Source: Candidatus Stoquefichus massiliensis AP9
GTDB taxonomy: Bacteria > Bacillota_I > Bacilli_A > Erysipelotrichales > Coprobacillaceae
Length of the DNA stretch: 56,315 nucleotides
Direction: 5' to 3'
Assembly (NCBI RefSeq): GCF_000455285.1
Contig: NZ_HG005284.1
Location: 255,921-312,235 of the forward strand
In this document: positions 34,595-42,364 of the stretch, one piece after another
Layout of the letters: every line of letters begins with the position of its first letter
Position numbering within the stretch: position 1 is the first letter of the stretch
Made by a program: the position numbers and the translations under genes
Notes under the pieces: model-generated
What the model saw: the letters and a program-made list of their open reading frames with translations, nothing else
Told to the model about the DNA's origin: nothing
Database searches by the model: none

Positions 34595-34725
34595 TTACTT
34601 ATTCACCCCTTTTTGAAATATTTATATTCATGAAAATTTGGCTTGCTACTATATAACATATAGAAGACTAATATATATATAAATATATTCTTATATTCTT
34701 AAATTCTTATATATATAGATAGATG
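34595..34725. other. AT-rich tract next to iterons (likely DNA unwinding region)
   Basis: About 130 bp of nearly pure A/T (TATATATATAAATATATTC-like) lies between the helicase loader start and three 22-bp iterons. No ORF is supported. The combination suggests the melted part of the phage replication origin. Confidence 0.5.
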
Positions 34726-34787
34726 TGGGGATTTATTCCTCACATAGTGGGGAAAATTTCCTCACTTAATGGGGATTTATTCCTCAC
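34726..34787. repeat. Three 22-bp iterons; candidate phage replication origin
   Basis: TGGGGATTTATTCCTCAC (34726-34743), TGGGGAAAATTTCCTCAC (34748-34765) and TGGGGATTTATTCCTCAC (34770-34787) recur every 22 bp with 4-bp spacers. Each unit is also an imperfect dyad (GTGnGGAAA/TTTCCnCAC). They overlap the stop codon of the winged-helix gene and abut an AT-rich tract, the usual layout of an initiator-binding site in siphovirus origins. An operator function is an alternative. Confidence 0.65.
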
Positions 34788-35110
34788 ATGACATCATTCA
34801 AACTATCCTGATAAAGGTCATAATTTTTCACTTTTATTATTGAAATTTTTCCACTTTTTCTTACACTAATGACTTTCTCATCAATCAATATATTTAGACT
34901 TTTCCTAATTGTCTTTCTATCTTTTTTTAGGTCTTCAGCAAGTTCTGAGACACTGATTTTCAGTTCACCACGCTTCTCATCATCACTATCAAACCATGAA
35001 GCTTCTAAAATTATATGAAAGAAGAGGAGCATAGTGTTTGCATCAGTATAAAACTTATTACGCTTAAGTTTTCTATGAAATTTAACGAAACCCTCCTCAT
35101 TCTTTTTCAT
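34784..35110 (-). CDS. Winged-helix protein, likely replication initiator
   Basis: A 108-aa protein: EGFVKFHRKLKRNKFYTDAN then LKISVSELAEDLKKDRKTIRKSLNILIDEKVISV, a winged helix as at the N-terminus of phage DnaD-like initiators, with no C-terminal DnaD domain. Its short length suggests that it binds DNA and works with the separate DnaC-like loader. It ends within the iterons, its probable binding sites. Initiator function is inferred. Confidence 0.7.
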   Translation of the reverse strand: MKKNEEGFVKFHRKLKRNKFYTDANTMLLFFHIILEASWFDSDDEKRGELKISVSELAEDLKKDRKTIRKSLNILIDEKVISVRKSGKISIIKVKNYDLYQDSLNDVM

Positions 35111-35118
35111 ATCTTTAT

Positions 35119-35511
35119 TTAACCTTCTATCAGTGCACAGTGATTAATTAAATCATCCAGTTTGTACTCTTTTCCAGTTTCCAAGAACTTGAATAATTTT
35201 TGTTTGGACCAATTCTGATAGAATACTTCAATATCACATTCATCTGGTCCATGCCATATTGACATATCATTATCCTCATCTATCATGATTCCGATAATTT
35301 CATTATCTTTCCAGTAGTTCATCAGCATCCATTCTAGTTCATTAACATAGAATTTTTCTGGCACTTCTGCTAAAAGGTTCTTTTTAGTAGGCAGTTTCTC
35401 AACGCCTTCAATAAATATTGCAATACTAGGAATAACATTATCTTTGGTAATTGTTTTCGCCTGATTAATGCTTATTTCATTTTCCATTAATAACTTAGTA
35501 ATAAGATTCAT
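35119..35511 (-). CDS. Hypothetical early phage protein (130 aa)
   Basis: Not recognised. N-terminal helical ISINQAKTITKDNVIPSIAIFIEG and a central acidic GIMIDEDNDMSIWHGPDECDIEVF, ending in HCALIEG. No membrane span. It lies between recT and the winged-helix gene in the replication operon, 8 nt from each neighbour. Confidence 0.6.
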   Translation of the reverse strand: MNLITKLLMENEISINQAKTITKDNVIPSIAIFIEGVEKLPTKKNLLAEVPEKFYVNELEWMLMNYWKDNEIIGIMIDEDNDMSIWHGPDECDIEVFYQNWSKQKLFKFLETGKEYKLDDLINHCALIEG

Positions 35512-35520
35512 ATGTACCTC

Positions 35521-36507
35521 CTACGCCATTGGATCATCTTCAATGTCAACAGTTGCTATTTCCTGCTGGAGATCAGTTAAATCCAATGATGGTGAAGATG
35601 TTTCCTGTTCGATTTGTGGAGTTTCTATAGTTTGTTGCAAATCATTATCAATGATATCTGGATGATCAACATATTCAGGCTTTAAATCCTCTGTGATAAC
35701 TGCCTGATCACTTTCAACAGCTCTTTGCATTTCAGTTGATAGTAAACCATGTTTAGATAACAGTTGTCTTAACATCGTCTTTTTCGCCATTTCATCAAAG
35801 TTCTTATACCAGAATGATGAATACTTCCATAAATCTTTTTGAGGAATTTTACCTTCCTGAAGTTCATGGTATTTCTGCAAACTAAATGCTTGAGAAAATT
35901 CATCAGCATGTTTTAGCATCTTTTCCTTAGACCAGTAAATACGCTTGATATAACCATTTTTCATCTCAAAATAAGCCATATATCCAATAATAGGAAGATT
36001 CTCTCTTATTGCATCATCATCCACAAATTCAAACTCAGGCTTTCCAGTTAGTCGATTACGCCCTTTATATTCACCCTCACGAATTTCAATGGCATCTATA
36101 TCAATATATTCTCCAGTTCTAATTGCTAATTGAAGGTAACCTTTATATCCCAACTGAAACTGTGCTTCTGTTTTTTCAGGAGAGATAATTTGTCCTGTCT
36201 GTTTATCATATTTTGCTTTTTTCTTATATGGAACCATATAGAAGTATCCAAGCTGAGGGCTAGGCTTCAAATGTAAACTTTGTCCTAATAACGCTGCACT
36301 GATGATTGACTGTGAATCACATTCAGCTAATGCTGGATTATTATTGACCGCACTTGTGATTGATGTAATAAACTCCTGTGCATCAGTACGACCAACCATC
36401 TGATAAATCTTTGTCTTCATCAAATCAGAACCCATAAGATTATTGAATGCTTTAATTCCATTCATAGGAAGATTTTTACTTTTACCTGTTAAACTATTTT
36501 GTACCAT
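35521..36507 (-). CDS. recT: RecT-family single-strand annealing protein
   Basis: A 328-aa recombinase. Family motifs: NPALAECDSQSIISAALLGQSLHLKPSP, GYFYMVPYKKK, FQLGYKGYLQLAIRTGEY, KTMLRQLLSKHG, listed here in pieces under 20 residues each in practice (LLGQSLHLKPSP, YKGYLQLAIRTGEY). It anneals single strands produced by the YqaJ exonuclease encoded ~4 kb upstream. The C-terminal ~60 residues are acidic and end IEDDPMA, a motif shared with two other early proteins. Ribosome site AGGAGG. Confidence 0.92.
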   Translation of the reverse strand: MVQNSLTGKSKNLPMNGIKAFNNLMGSDLMKTKIYQMVGRTDAQEFITSITSAVNNNPALAECDSQSIISAALLGQSLHLKPSPQLGYFYMVPYKKKAKYDKQTGQIISPEKTEAQFQLGYKGYLQLAIRTGEYIDIDAIEIREGEYKGRNRLTGKPEFEFVDDDAIRENLPIIGYMAYFEMKNGYIKRIYWSKEKMLKHADEFSQAFSLQKYHELQEGKIPQKDLWKYSSFWYKNFDEMAKKTMLRQLLSKHGLLSTEMQRAVESDQAVITEDLKPEYVDHPDIIDNDLQQTIETPQIEQETSSPSLDLTDLQQEIATVDIEDDPMA

Positions 36508-38029
36508 TGTTATTTACCTCCTGAGTACATAAGTATTCTTTTACTTCACCAGTATTTGGATCAGATAATCTTCTTTTCTCTAGCTTTCTTTCTACATATT
36601 TAAAATCTTTGAACATCATTGATAATAATTTCAATACGCTACTAAAAGTCTTTATTGAGCCAAAAGGGCCGCTAAATGAATATGTATATTCAAATGTCTT
36701 GCCTTGATGTTTTTCTGGTGTTGATACAACCAAAGCCATCAATTTTTGATTATCTGCCTTCGCTAATACCTCACCAGTCTTATCATCACTGAGAATTGTC
36801 ACATTTTTCGTATCTGTGACGTTTTGAATACTTTCGACTTGTTGATTGTCTTTTTGCATTTGTTGCTGAGATTGAATATTTTGAGTCTGTTTTTGAACAG
36901 CAACATCAACAGTTTTCTTAATGATTGCAATATCCTGATTCATACGTTCCTGTACCGCTGGCATTGGAGTACCTTTCTTATAAAGTTCAACATATGTATC
37001 TACGTTGAGCGAACCGTCAACTCCTCTAGCAATCGCTAACTGCTTAACTGTTGACTCAATAGTTGCAATGTCATTTTTTTCCTGAGTATATTCATTAATC
37101 AGTCTTTGAATTTCTGCTTTGATTGCATCTGATGTTTTTTTAGTTAGATTACCTATTTTAGTAACAGCATCCTTATTCAACCATTTTTCATCAAATTTGA
37201 ATTCATTGACTTGCTTTTCTGAAATAGATTCATTTTGAAAACATGTCATCAGTTCAGGCATAATATGCGCCTTGAAGAATTCTTTTGTTTTTTCTTCTTT
37301 TTCTTCTTCCTCAAATACCTGTATATCTGCTTTTATTGATTTAGATACATCCTTTAGCGTGTTGATTACCTCAGTAAAGGCTTTTGAAAACGGATCTGTA
37401 AATTTTTTAACTTCTTTATTAAAGAATGCTCTCTGCTCTTCTAATGCTTTAGCCTTAGCATTCAAATCAGTGACTACCTCTTTAATCTCAGTAAAATTCT
37501 CTCTTGTAACAACGATATTTTCTTTCTTTTTGACTATTTCAATGACTTTATCCTTTACTTCAAGAAGATTTCCAGAACATTTAGCTGGAGTAATTGTTCC
37601 AATAGTCAATTGGTTTAATACCTCTTTCAAGGAAATCTCATTCTCCACTTCTTTCACTTCTGTATCAATTGGTTCCTGCGCCATTGGATCATCAGCAATC
37701 AATGCTTCATCAGGCTGCTGCACAATGCCTGTGGAACTGTCACCAAACAAGCCAAGTTGTTCTTCAAAGGCTTCATTAAATTCCTTTAAAGAATAGTTAC
37801 ATCCAACATTTGCAGGATGATCATATCCAACAAACATTCCTATTTCATCACGATAGAAAGCAATACGCTTATTAACTGTAAGATGCAGCTGTGTTGCTGG
37901 TGTACCATCACTCAAGAACAAGTTTTTAATTCCCATGAACTCTTTTAGTTTTTCAAACTGTTCTTGTGTTTCAACGATAATCGCACTCATGCATCCTAAA
38001 AATTCACTTTGTACATTATTTCGCTCCAT
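36494..38029 (-). CDS. DUF1351 protein with N-terminal extra domain and internal DDPMA
   Basis: About 511 aa from MERNNVQSEFLGCM, preceded by GAGGAGGAAAAGG. The N-terminal ~100 residues (LHLTVNKRIAFYRDEIGMF) form a separate unit ending in a linker with IADDPMAQEP. Then comes a DUF1351-like coiled-coil region (KALEEQRAFFNKEVKKF) and a C-terminal part with YTYSFSGPFGSIKTFSSVLK. DUF1351 genes accompany recT in Firmicute phages; the function is unknown. The internal DDPMA suggests a past fusion of a gene ending in this motif. It overlaps recT by 14 nt. Confidence 0.75.
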   Translation of the reverse strand: MERNNVQSEFLGCMSAIIVETQEQFEKLKEFMGIKNLFLSDGTPATQLHLTVNKRIAFYRDEIGMFVGYDHPANVGCNYSLKEFNEAFEEQLGLFGDSSTGIVQQPDEALIADDPMAQEPIDTEVKEVENEISLKEVLNQLTIGTITPAKCSGNLLEVKDKVIEIVKKKENIVVTRENFTEIKEVVTDLNAKAKALEEQRAFFNKEVKKFTDPFSKAFTEVINTLKDVSKSIKADIQVFEEEEKEEKTKEFFKAHIMPELMTCFQNESISEKQVNEFKFDEKWLNKDAVTKIGNLTKKTSDAIKAEIQRLINEYTQEKNDIATIESTVKQLAIARGVDGSLNVDTYVELYKKGTPMPAVQERMNQDIAIIKKTVDVAVQKQTQNIQSQQQMQKDNQQVESIQNVTDTKNVTILSDDKTGEVLAKADNQKLMALVVSTPEKHQGKTFEYTYSFSGPFGSIKTFSSVLKLLSMMFKDFKYVERKLEKRRLSDPNTGEVKEYLCTQEVNNNGTK

Positions 38030-38744
38030 TTTCCTTTTCCTCCTCAAAATTTAAAGATAACTGTTCAATAACAACTAATGTTGCCTTGCTTGGCTCCCAA
38101 TCATTAATAAAATCCAAAACTGTTTTAAAATCCTTAGCTTTCAACTGACTACGACATTCTGCATTTGTAATCACCTTAATTTCACGATTGATAGATTTGT
38201 ATAACTCACTTTTCTGCTTTTTATTAGGATTCAAATGATAAGCCTGAATAATATGATTAATACGTTCTCTTACTCTTGTATTGATAAGATGATATTCTCC
38301 AGGATTGAGAAGTTTGTTTTCATCTAACTCTTTTACTTTCTCCTCAATATTATCAACACGTTTAGCTGTATTTTCTTGTGCCATAATAGTAAGTTGTAAA
38401 AGTTCTCTTGGATCAGTTGGCAGTTGCTGCTGTACCTCCATGTCATTAAATGCATCTACATACATTGCAGTGAAGATAACACCTTTTTTACCAGTTATTT
38501 TGTTAGCTACCATCTCACAGCCTTTCTTCGTGAGCATATAACAAACTCTTGTTTCACCCTTTCCATCTTCGTAAGCACTTGGAACAAAGAAATCTAACGG
38601 GCGCAATTTTTCGCTGGTTAAAATATCGTCATAATTTCTAATTTTCTTCAATAAATCTTTGTGTTGCATATTTAAAGCCTCAGCAACAAGTCGGCTATCT
38701 ATTGTTTGTTGACCGTTCATGTCAACAATTTTTAATTTATTCAT
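38016..38744 (-). CDS. Rha-type phage regulator with ORF6C-like C-terminus
   Basis: About 242 aa from MNKLKIVDMNGQQ, where AGGAG is well spaced; an upstream ATG lacks a site. The N-terminal Rha/KilA-like region (IDSRLVAEALNMQHKDLLKKI; RVCYMLTKKGCEMVANKITG) is followed by a coiled coil and an ORF6C-type region (YHLINTRVRERINHIIQ). Such proteins are phage antirepressor-like regulators. It is the first gene of the recombination block and is transcribed away from the plus-strand accessory gene. Confidence 0.8.
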   Translation of the reverse strand: MNKLKIVDMNGQQTIDSRLVAEALNMQHKDLLKKIRNYDDILTSEKLRPLDFFVPSAYEDGKGETRVCYMLTKKGCEMVANKITGKKGVIFTAMYVDAFNDMEVQQQLPTDPRELLQLTIMAQENTAKRVDNIEEKVKELDENKLLNPGEYHLINTRVRERINHIIQAYHLNPNKKQKSELYKSINREIKVITNAECRSQLKAKDFKTVLDFINDWEPSKATLVVIEQLSLNFEEEKENGAK

Positions 38745-38860
38745 TGTGAATAACTCCTTTCTTTTTTTACAAAACTTAACATTTTTCACCATTTACTTTA
38801 TAATGAGTATATAAGTATTTAGTGGTACTTAAATCCAATTAGAAAGTGAGGTGATTATAA

Positions 38861-39568
38861 ATGTCAAAAAAATGTTTTGTTGTTTGTCCAATATCTGATG
38901 AAAATACAGAAATTCGCAAAAGATCAGATCAACTTTTAAAACATATAATCAAACCTGCTTGTCAAGAATGCGGATTTGATGAACCTGAACGAGTTGATTT
39001 AATGGCTAACCCTAACTCAATAACTGATAAAATTCTTGAATGTCTTCGTACATATGATTTAGTCATAGTAGATTTAACAGGTCATAATCCAAACGTTTTT
39101 TATGAATTAGGGTATAGAGTAGCATTATCAAAACCTCTAATTCAATTAAAATCAAAAACTGACACCATTCCTTTTGATGTAGCTAATATCAACACCATTG
39201 ATTATGATTTGCAAGACCTTGATGAAGCTGATAAAACAAGAACACGATTATCTGCAATGATAAACACATTTGAATTTGATTCTGCCGATAGTGAAGATAC
39301 ACAATTACCAAATACAAACACTTTATCTTCTACTATTTTGCAAGAATTATATGCAATCAAAGATGATGTATCTGTCATTAGAGAACAAACAAAATCTTTA
39401 GATATTAGCGCGATTTCTGTACTTGCAGATAAACTAACTGCTACAAATCAAAAAACTGATAACCAAGTATTAATGGAAGCAATTCTTCCTAAGATACTTG
39501 AAAATCCGGAATCACTTGTAAACCTATTTAAACTAAGTGAAAAATTTCAAAATGGTAATAAATTTTAA
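38861..39568 (+). CDS. Nucleoside 2-deoxyribosyltransferase/TIR-like protein, accessory gene
   Basis: A 235-aa protein. The N-terminal domain has CFVVCPISDENTEIRKRSD and DLVIVDLTGHNPNVFYELG, the conserved pattern of stand-alone nucleoside deoxyribosyltransferase-like (TIR-related) domains; the Glu in NVFYELGYR may be catalytic. The C-terminal ~100 residues are helical, perhaps for oligomerisation. It is the only plus-strand gene in the replication module, with its own GTGAGG ribosome site and terminator. That marks a moron expressed from the lysogen. A defence or nucleotide-sensing role is plausible but unproven. Confidence 0.7.
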   Translation: MSKKCFVVCPISDENTEIRKRSDQLLKHIIKPACQECGFDEPERVDLMANPNSITDKILECLRTYDLVIVDLTGHNPNVFYELGYRVALSKPLIQLKSKTDTIPFDVANINTIDYDLQDLDEADKTRTRLSAMINTFEFDSADSEDTQLPNTNTLSSTILQELYAIKDDVSVIREQTKSLDISAISVLADKLTATNQKTDNQVLMEAILPKILENPESLVNLFKLSEKFQNGNKF

Positions 39569-39735
39569 TAGGTAATGTCTTTTAAAATTTCTTGGAACAT
39601 AGTTTCAAGAAATTTTTTTGTCTTTTCCAAATCGGAAGAATTAACATTTTCTAAAGAAATTGACATTTTTATTGTCTCTTTGCTATTTTCAAAAAAATAT
39701 TCTACAGACTGTGTTTTTATCTTTTTTTCAATCAT
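39565..39735 (-). CDS. Small hypothetical protein (56 aa)
   Basis: From an ATG preceded by AGGAGGG: MIEKKIKTQSVEYFFENSKE, then LEKTKKFLETMFQEILKD. Unknown family. It is convergent with the plus-strand accessory gene and overlaps its last bases. That gene's terminator hairpin lies inside this coding sequence. It follows the YqaJ exonuclease gene by 11 nt. End coordinate uncertain by 1 nt. Confidence 0.55.
   Translation of the reverse strand: MIEKKIKTQSVEYFFENSKETIKMSISLENVNSSDLEKTKKFLETMFQEILKDITY
39586..39618 (+). terminator. Terminator of the plus-strand accessory gene
   Basis: An inverted repeat AAATTTCTTG/CAAGAAATTT with an 11-nt loop followed by a T-run, beginning about 18 nt after the stop of the deoxyribosyltransferase-like gene. 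Supports independent transcription of that gene. Confidence 0.75.
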
Positions 39736-39746
39736 ATAACTCCCTC

Positions 39747-40457
39747 CTATCTAAAATTCATCTGCATGAATGGTGGTGGAACATTGTCCTCCAGCCTTTT
39801 CCAGAATTTTTTCTCTTCTTGAATGATGTAATTTATATCATTGATATGATCATCCCAATAAATATCAACTTCTCTAGTCTCTTGACCCTTTCTATCTTTT
39901 CTATATTCAAAATCTAACTGTGCATAAACAACAACGTGCTTAATCTTCGTTGTGGCCATATAATGGAGTACCTGGCAATAATAGGCATCTGGAATTTTTT
40001 CAATCCATACTTGTTGCTCATTATCCCAATAGCCCCACTCATCTAACATTTTTTTATTTTGGATAGTAGTTGTCTTGATTTCTAGAATAGCCTTATCACT
40101 ATTCTCATCTAAGAACGCACCATCAAGATTGGCATTCATAAAAGCATATTCTTTAGACTTTAAAGAGATATGCTTTGTATCCGCTGATGTATACTCTGGA
40201 TGCAGTGCATAGAATACATCTATAAGTGGCTGTTCAAGACGATTGCCCTTTTCGATTGCTGGATTGCTGATATGTTCTACTGCATTGCCTTTCTTTTCCA
40301 TAAAAAGTTGGTAAGGTGTCTTATACTTGCTTAGATTAAGGATAACTGCCACCTCACTGCCACCAATACCTGTTTTTCTTTGTTCAAGCCATTCATCACT
40401 TTTATCAACTGTTTCGTAGACATGGCACTGATCAAAGAACTCATGAACATCAATCAT
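39747..40457 (-). CDS. YqaJ-family phage recombination exonuclease
   Basis: A 236-aa lambda-exonuclease-like 5'-3' nuclease. The start is the ATG of MIDVHEFFDQ, overlapping the upstream small gene (ATGATTGATG). Motifs: WLEQRKTGIGGSEVAVILNL (Glu/Gly-rich entry), AILEIKTTT (catalytic Glu-x-Lys) and YYCQVLHYMATTK. It resects phage DNA ends for RecT annealing. The exonuclease and RecT are separated by the DUF1351 and Rha genes and the plus-strand accessory gene. Confidence 0.9.
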   Translation of the reverse strand: MIDVHEFFDQCHVYETVDKSDEWLEQRKTGIGGSEVAVILNLSKYKTPYQLFMEKKGNAVEHISNPAIEKGNRLEQPLIDVFYALHPEYTSADTKHISLKSKEYAFMNANLDGAFLDENSDKAILEIKTTTIQNKKMLDEWGYWDNEQQVWIEKIPDAYYCQVLHYMATTKIKHVVVYAQLDFEYRKDRKGQETREVDIYWDDHINDINYIIQEEKKFWKRLEDNVPPPFMQMNFR

Positions 40458-40572
40458 CAAGTGACCTCAATTCTTCCTGAAGTTCACGTCTATACTGAAA
40501 ATCCTCTTGAGTCATATGATCCTTCATATCCAGCAAAAACAATTCCATTTCAATTTCTTCTTTTCTTGTCAT
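40450..40572 (-). CDS. Small hypothetical protein (40 aa)
   Basis: MTRKEEIEMELFLLDMKDHM then QYRRELQEELRSLDD. It is helical and charged. AGGAGG lies 7 nt before the chosen ATG. The stop overlaps the YqaJ gene start, indicating coupled translation. Function unknown. Confidence 0.55.
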   Translation of the reverse strand: MTRKEEIEMELFLLDMKDHMTQEDFQYRRELQEELRSLDD

Positions 40573-40583
40573 CTTCATTCCTC

Positions 40584-40673
40584 CTAATATACATTCTTAA
40601 TACTTAACGCTACTGTAAGGGTCCACGTCATGAACCAGTAGCCGATACAGTAATACTTATCTGTTCTATCCAT
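40584..40673 (-). CDS. Very small membrane peptide (29 aa)
   Basis: MDRTDKYYCIGYWFMTWTLT then VALSIKNVY, a possible single span. GGTGATGATC precedes the ATG and the gene overlaps the end of the 82-aa membrane protein gene by 8 nt. Coding status is suggested by tight packing only. Confidence 0.35.
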   Translation of the reverse strand: MDRTDKYYCIGYWFMTWTLTVALSIKNVY

Positions 40674-40914
40674 AGATCATCACCAATCCAAAAAGAATGA
40701 TTGTCACAATCCAAGAACTGATCAATACAAAGCCTTTGACTCTGTCTTTCTTTTCCTTTGGTTTGAACTTCATCCAAAGCAATTCTGGCTTGCTGATGGT
40801 CATCAAAGGATTTGTGTTCGTCTTCTTAGCCATATGTTCAGTTCCTTGGCATAATAGAACCAATACACTTCCAAATAGGAACGAACCTATCACAGTTTCA
40901 ATAATCTCACTCAT
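40666..40914 (-). CDS. Small two-span membrane protein (82 aa)
   Basis: From MSEIIETVIGSFLFG, where the start codon overlaps the stop of the upstream gene. Hydrophobic segments are VIGSFLFGSVLVLLC and FVLISSWIVTIILFGLVMI, separated by a basic loop (KFKPKEKKDR). No recognised family. Early phage membrane protein of unknown role. Confidence 0.6.
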   Translation of the reverse strand: MSEIIETVIGSFLFGSVLVLLCQGTEHMAKKTNTNPLMTISKPELLWMKFKPKEKKDRVKGFVLISSWIVTIILFGLVMIYG

Positions 40915-41155
40915 GACGAAACCTTGCTCTGTTGACAATTTCACAAATCTTTTTCATTTGAGAATTCATGTCTTTCCAAAACTTAGCATTTGATGCCATG
41001 TTTTTATACTTTGGAGTTCCATCTTCATTTAATTCTAGGGTTAATTCTTCACAAGCCTGTTGTTCTCTGCTGCGATAATCAGATGATGCAAACAAATATA
41101 AATCCAAATCATTTGCTTGCTGTTCTGTTAATTCAATAACAACTTTCTTTTCCAT
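40907..41155 (-). CDS. Hypothetical early phage protein (82 aa)
   Basis: From MEKKVVIELTEQQANDLD; GTG and ATG codons 6-8 codons earlier are also open. The stretch VVIELTEQQANDLDLYLF resembles a ribbon-helix-helix-like start, and the C-terminus is helical and basic. Not assigned. It overlaps the next gene by 8 nt. Confidence 0.55.
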   Translation of the reverse strand: MEKKVVIELTEQQANDLDLYLFASSDYRSREQQACEELTLELNEDGTPKYKNMASNAKFWKDMNSQMKKICEIVNRARFRHE

Positions 41156-41176
41156 ACTTGATTTCTCTCTTTCCAT

Positions 41177-41245
41177 CACTTACAATATAAGTGATTAATT
41201 TTAACGAATTAATTTTTGAGTCGCTGTTGTCGCAGCGGCTTTTTC
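41177..41245. promoter_or_regulatory. Intergenic dyad and plus-strand hairpin with T-run
   Basis: CACTTA-CAATA-TAAGTG (41177-41193) is a perfect 6-bp dyad and could be an operator. AGTCGCTG/CAGCGGCT (41219-41240) followed by TTTTTCT is a plus-strand intrinsic terminator shape, although all neighbouring genes are on the minus strand. It may end an antisense RNA or leftward-opposing transcript. Confidence 0.35.
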
Positions 41246-41246
41246 T

Positions 41247-41717
41247 TTACATTCCATGAACTTCATTGTAGGCCTTAATCATTTTTACTTTATTGCCCAG
41301 GTCATAGCCCAAATAAGCTTCTTGGAACTTCTCTATTTCCTTCTGTGGAAACATAAATGATGCACCAGTTTTAATAAAGTTTAAAATACCTACATCTTTC
41401 ATACTGAGAATCTGTTGTCTTGTGGTTCCAATTAATTCAGCAACCTCTTCAGTTGTAAGCATCTTTAACCCTGCCATACCTTCATCCTCCTCTCTTAGAT
41501 ACTTTATAAACGTGACATTTACAAAGTTGCCTGATACATAGCTTAGACATTCACCATACTCATATCCATTCTTTTCGGCAATACGGTTGAGTGCTGCCTG
41601 TCTGAAATGCTTCAGCGATGGGTTAAATGCTGACATCAGATCCTCATCTGTAAAATCAACATCCCTTTCAAGAATTGCAGTCATCTGGACTAATCTAGTC
41701 ACTTCATTTACTTGCAT
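41247..41717 (-). CDS. DNA-binding protein with excisionase/MerR-like C-terminal HTH
   Basis: A 156-aa protein. The N-terminal ~85 residues are helical (LMSAFNPSLKHFRQAALNRIA). The C-terminal half has MLTTEEVAELIGTTRQQILSM and FPQKEIEKFQEAYLG, an HTH_17/excisionase-like fold. A role in early regulation or excision is inferred from motif and position between cro-like and recombination genes. Confidence 0.6.
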   Translation of the reverse strand: MQVNEVTRLVQMTAILERDVDFTDEDLMSAFNPSLKHFRQAALNRIAEKNGYEYGECLSYVSGNFVNVTFIKYLREEDEGMAGLKMLTTEEVAELIGTTRQQILSMKDVGILNFIKTGASFMFPQKEIEKFQEAYLGYDLGNKVKMIKAYNEVHGM

Positions 41718-41720
41718 AAT

Positions 41721-41879
41721 TCAAATCCCCTTTCTTTTTAATTTTTTTATTTCCTCATTCACAAATGTGCATGTCTCTTTGAACGTTTCAAATACTTCAT
41801 CCCTATGTTTTGCAACAACAAAATCAGTATATATTTTTGAAAGAGTAACACTTAATATAATTGTCAAGATTACTTCCAA
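41721..41879 (-). CDS. Small membrane-anchored protein (~52 aa), TTG start
   Basis: A frame missing an ATG: EVILTIILSVTLSKIY as an N-terminal span, then KHRDEVFETFKETCTFVNEE and a basic end KLKRKGI. A TTG at 41879 has GAGAGG only a few bases upstream; a second TTG at ~41867 has GGAAG 5 nt upstream. The stop lies 4 nt before the next gene's ATG. Start uncertain. Confidence 0.45.
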   Translation of the reverse strand: MEVILTIILSVTLSKIYTDFVVAKHRDEVFETFKETCTFVNEEIKKLKRKGI

Positions 41880-41938
41880 TTCCTCTCACCACCTTCTATT
41901 TTGAATAGTTCTTCAATATTTTGTATATTTAAGATGCT

Positions 41939-42130
41939 TTATTTTGTTTCCAAAATCAAAAATATACAAAAACTAACTATTGAAATATAGAACGAATAAT
42001 ATAAGAAACAATCCGGTTTCATATTCTTATTGGAATCTAGTTTCCAACAAATCCACTCTACAATGAAATCTGGAACAACAAATAATCCATAAAAAACGAT
42101 TGGCATAAGTAAATAACTTAATGGATTCAT
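41939..42130 (-). CDS. Small two-span membrane protein (63 aa)
   Basis: MNPLSYLLMPIVFYGLFVV, then IVEWICWKLDSNKNMKPD and YYSFYISIVSFCIFLILETK: two membrane segments with a short polar loop. GGAAGAAGGG precedes the ATG. It is one of several tiny membrane genes behind cro. Function unknown; superinfection or membrane effects are possible. Confidence 0.55.
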   Translation of the reverse strand: MNPLSYLLMPIVFYGLFVVPDFIVEWICWKLDSNKNMKPDCFLYYSFYISIVSFCIFLILETK

Positions 42131-42186
42131 ATATCACCCTTCTTCCTTTTCTACAATTTGTAGGCTGTCTTTATTCTGATTCATTA

Positions 42187-42363
42187 CTAAATACATATAA
42201 AAAATGCAATTAGGAATATAGCACCTAAACTATAGAAGATAAAAACTGGTTTTATTAACCTTTTATAGTCGCTCACAATTCCCATTCCAAGTAGTAAAAA
42301 ACTTCCTATACTACTTGATAAAACAAAACCCAACGCACAACATAAACATAAAATTATCTTCAT
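42187..42363 (-). CDS. Small two-span membrane protein (58 aa)
   Basis: From MKIILCLCCALGFVLSS, the first ATG after the cro-like gene's stop (which it overlaps or touches); spans at ~2-27 and ~38-57 (FIFYSLGAIFLIAFFICI). No recognised family and no clear ribosome site, so coupling to the cro-like gene is likely. Confidence 0.5.
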   Translation of the reverse strand: MKIILCLCCALGFVLSSSIGSFLLLGMGIVSDYKRLIKPVFIFYSLGAIFLIAFFICI

Positions 42364-42364
42364 A

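Noticed and set aside
42131-42186. 16-20 codon ORF (MNQNKDSLQIVEKEEG) between two small membrane genes
   Set aside because: No ribosome site and too short to support; probably spacer holding the next gene's Shine-Dalgarno.
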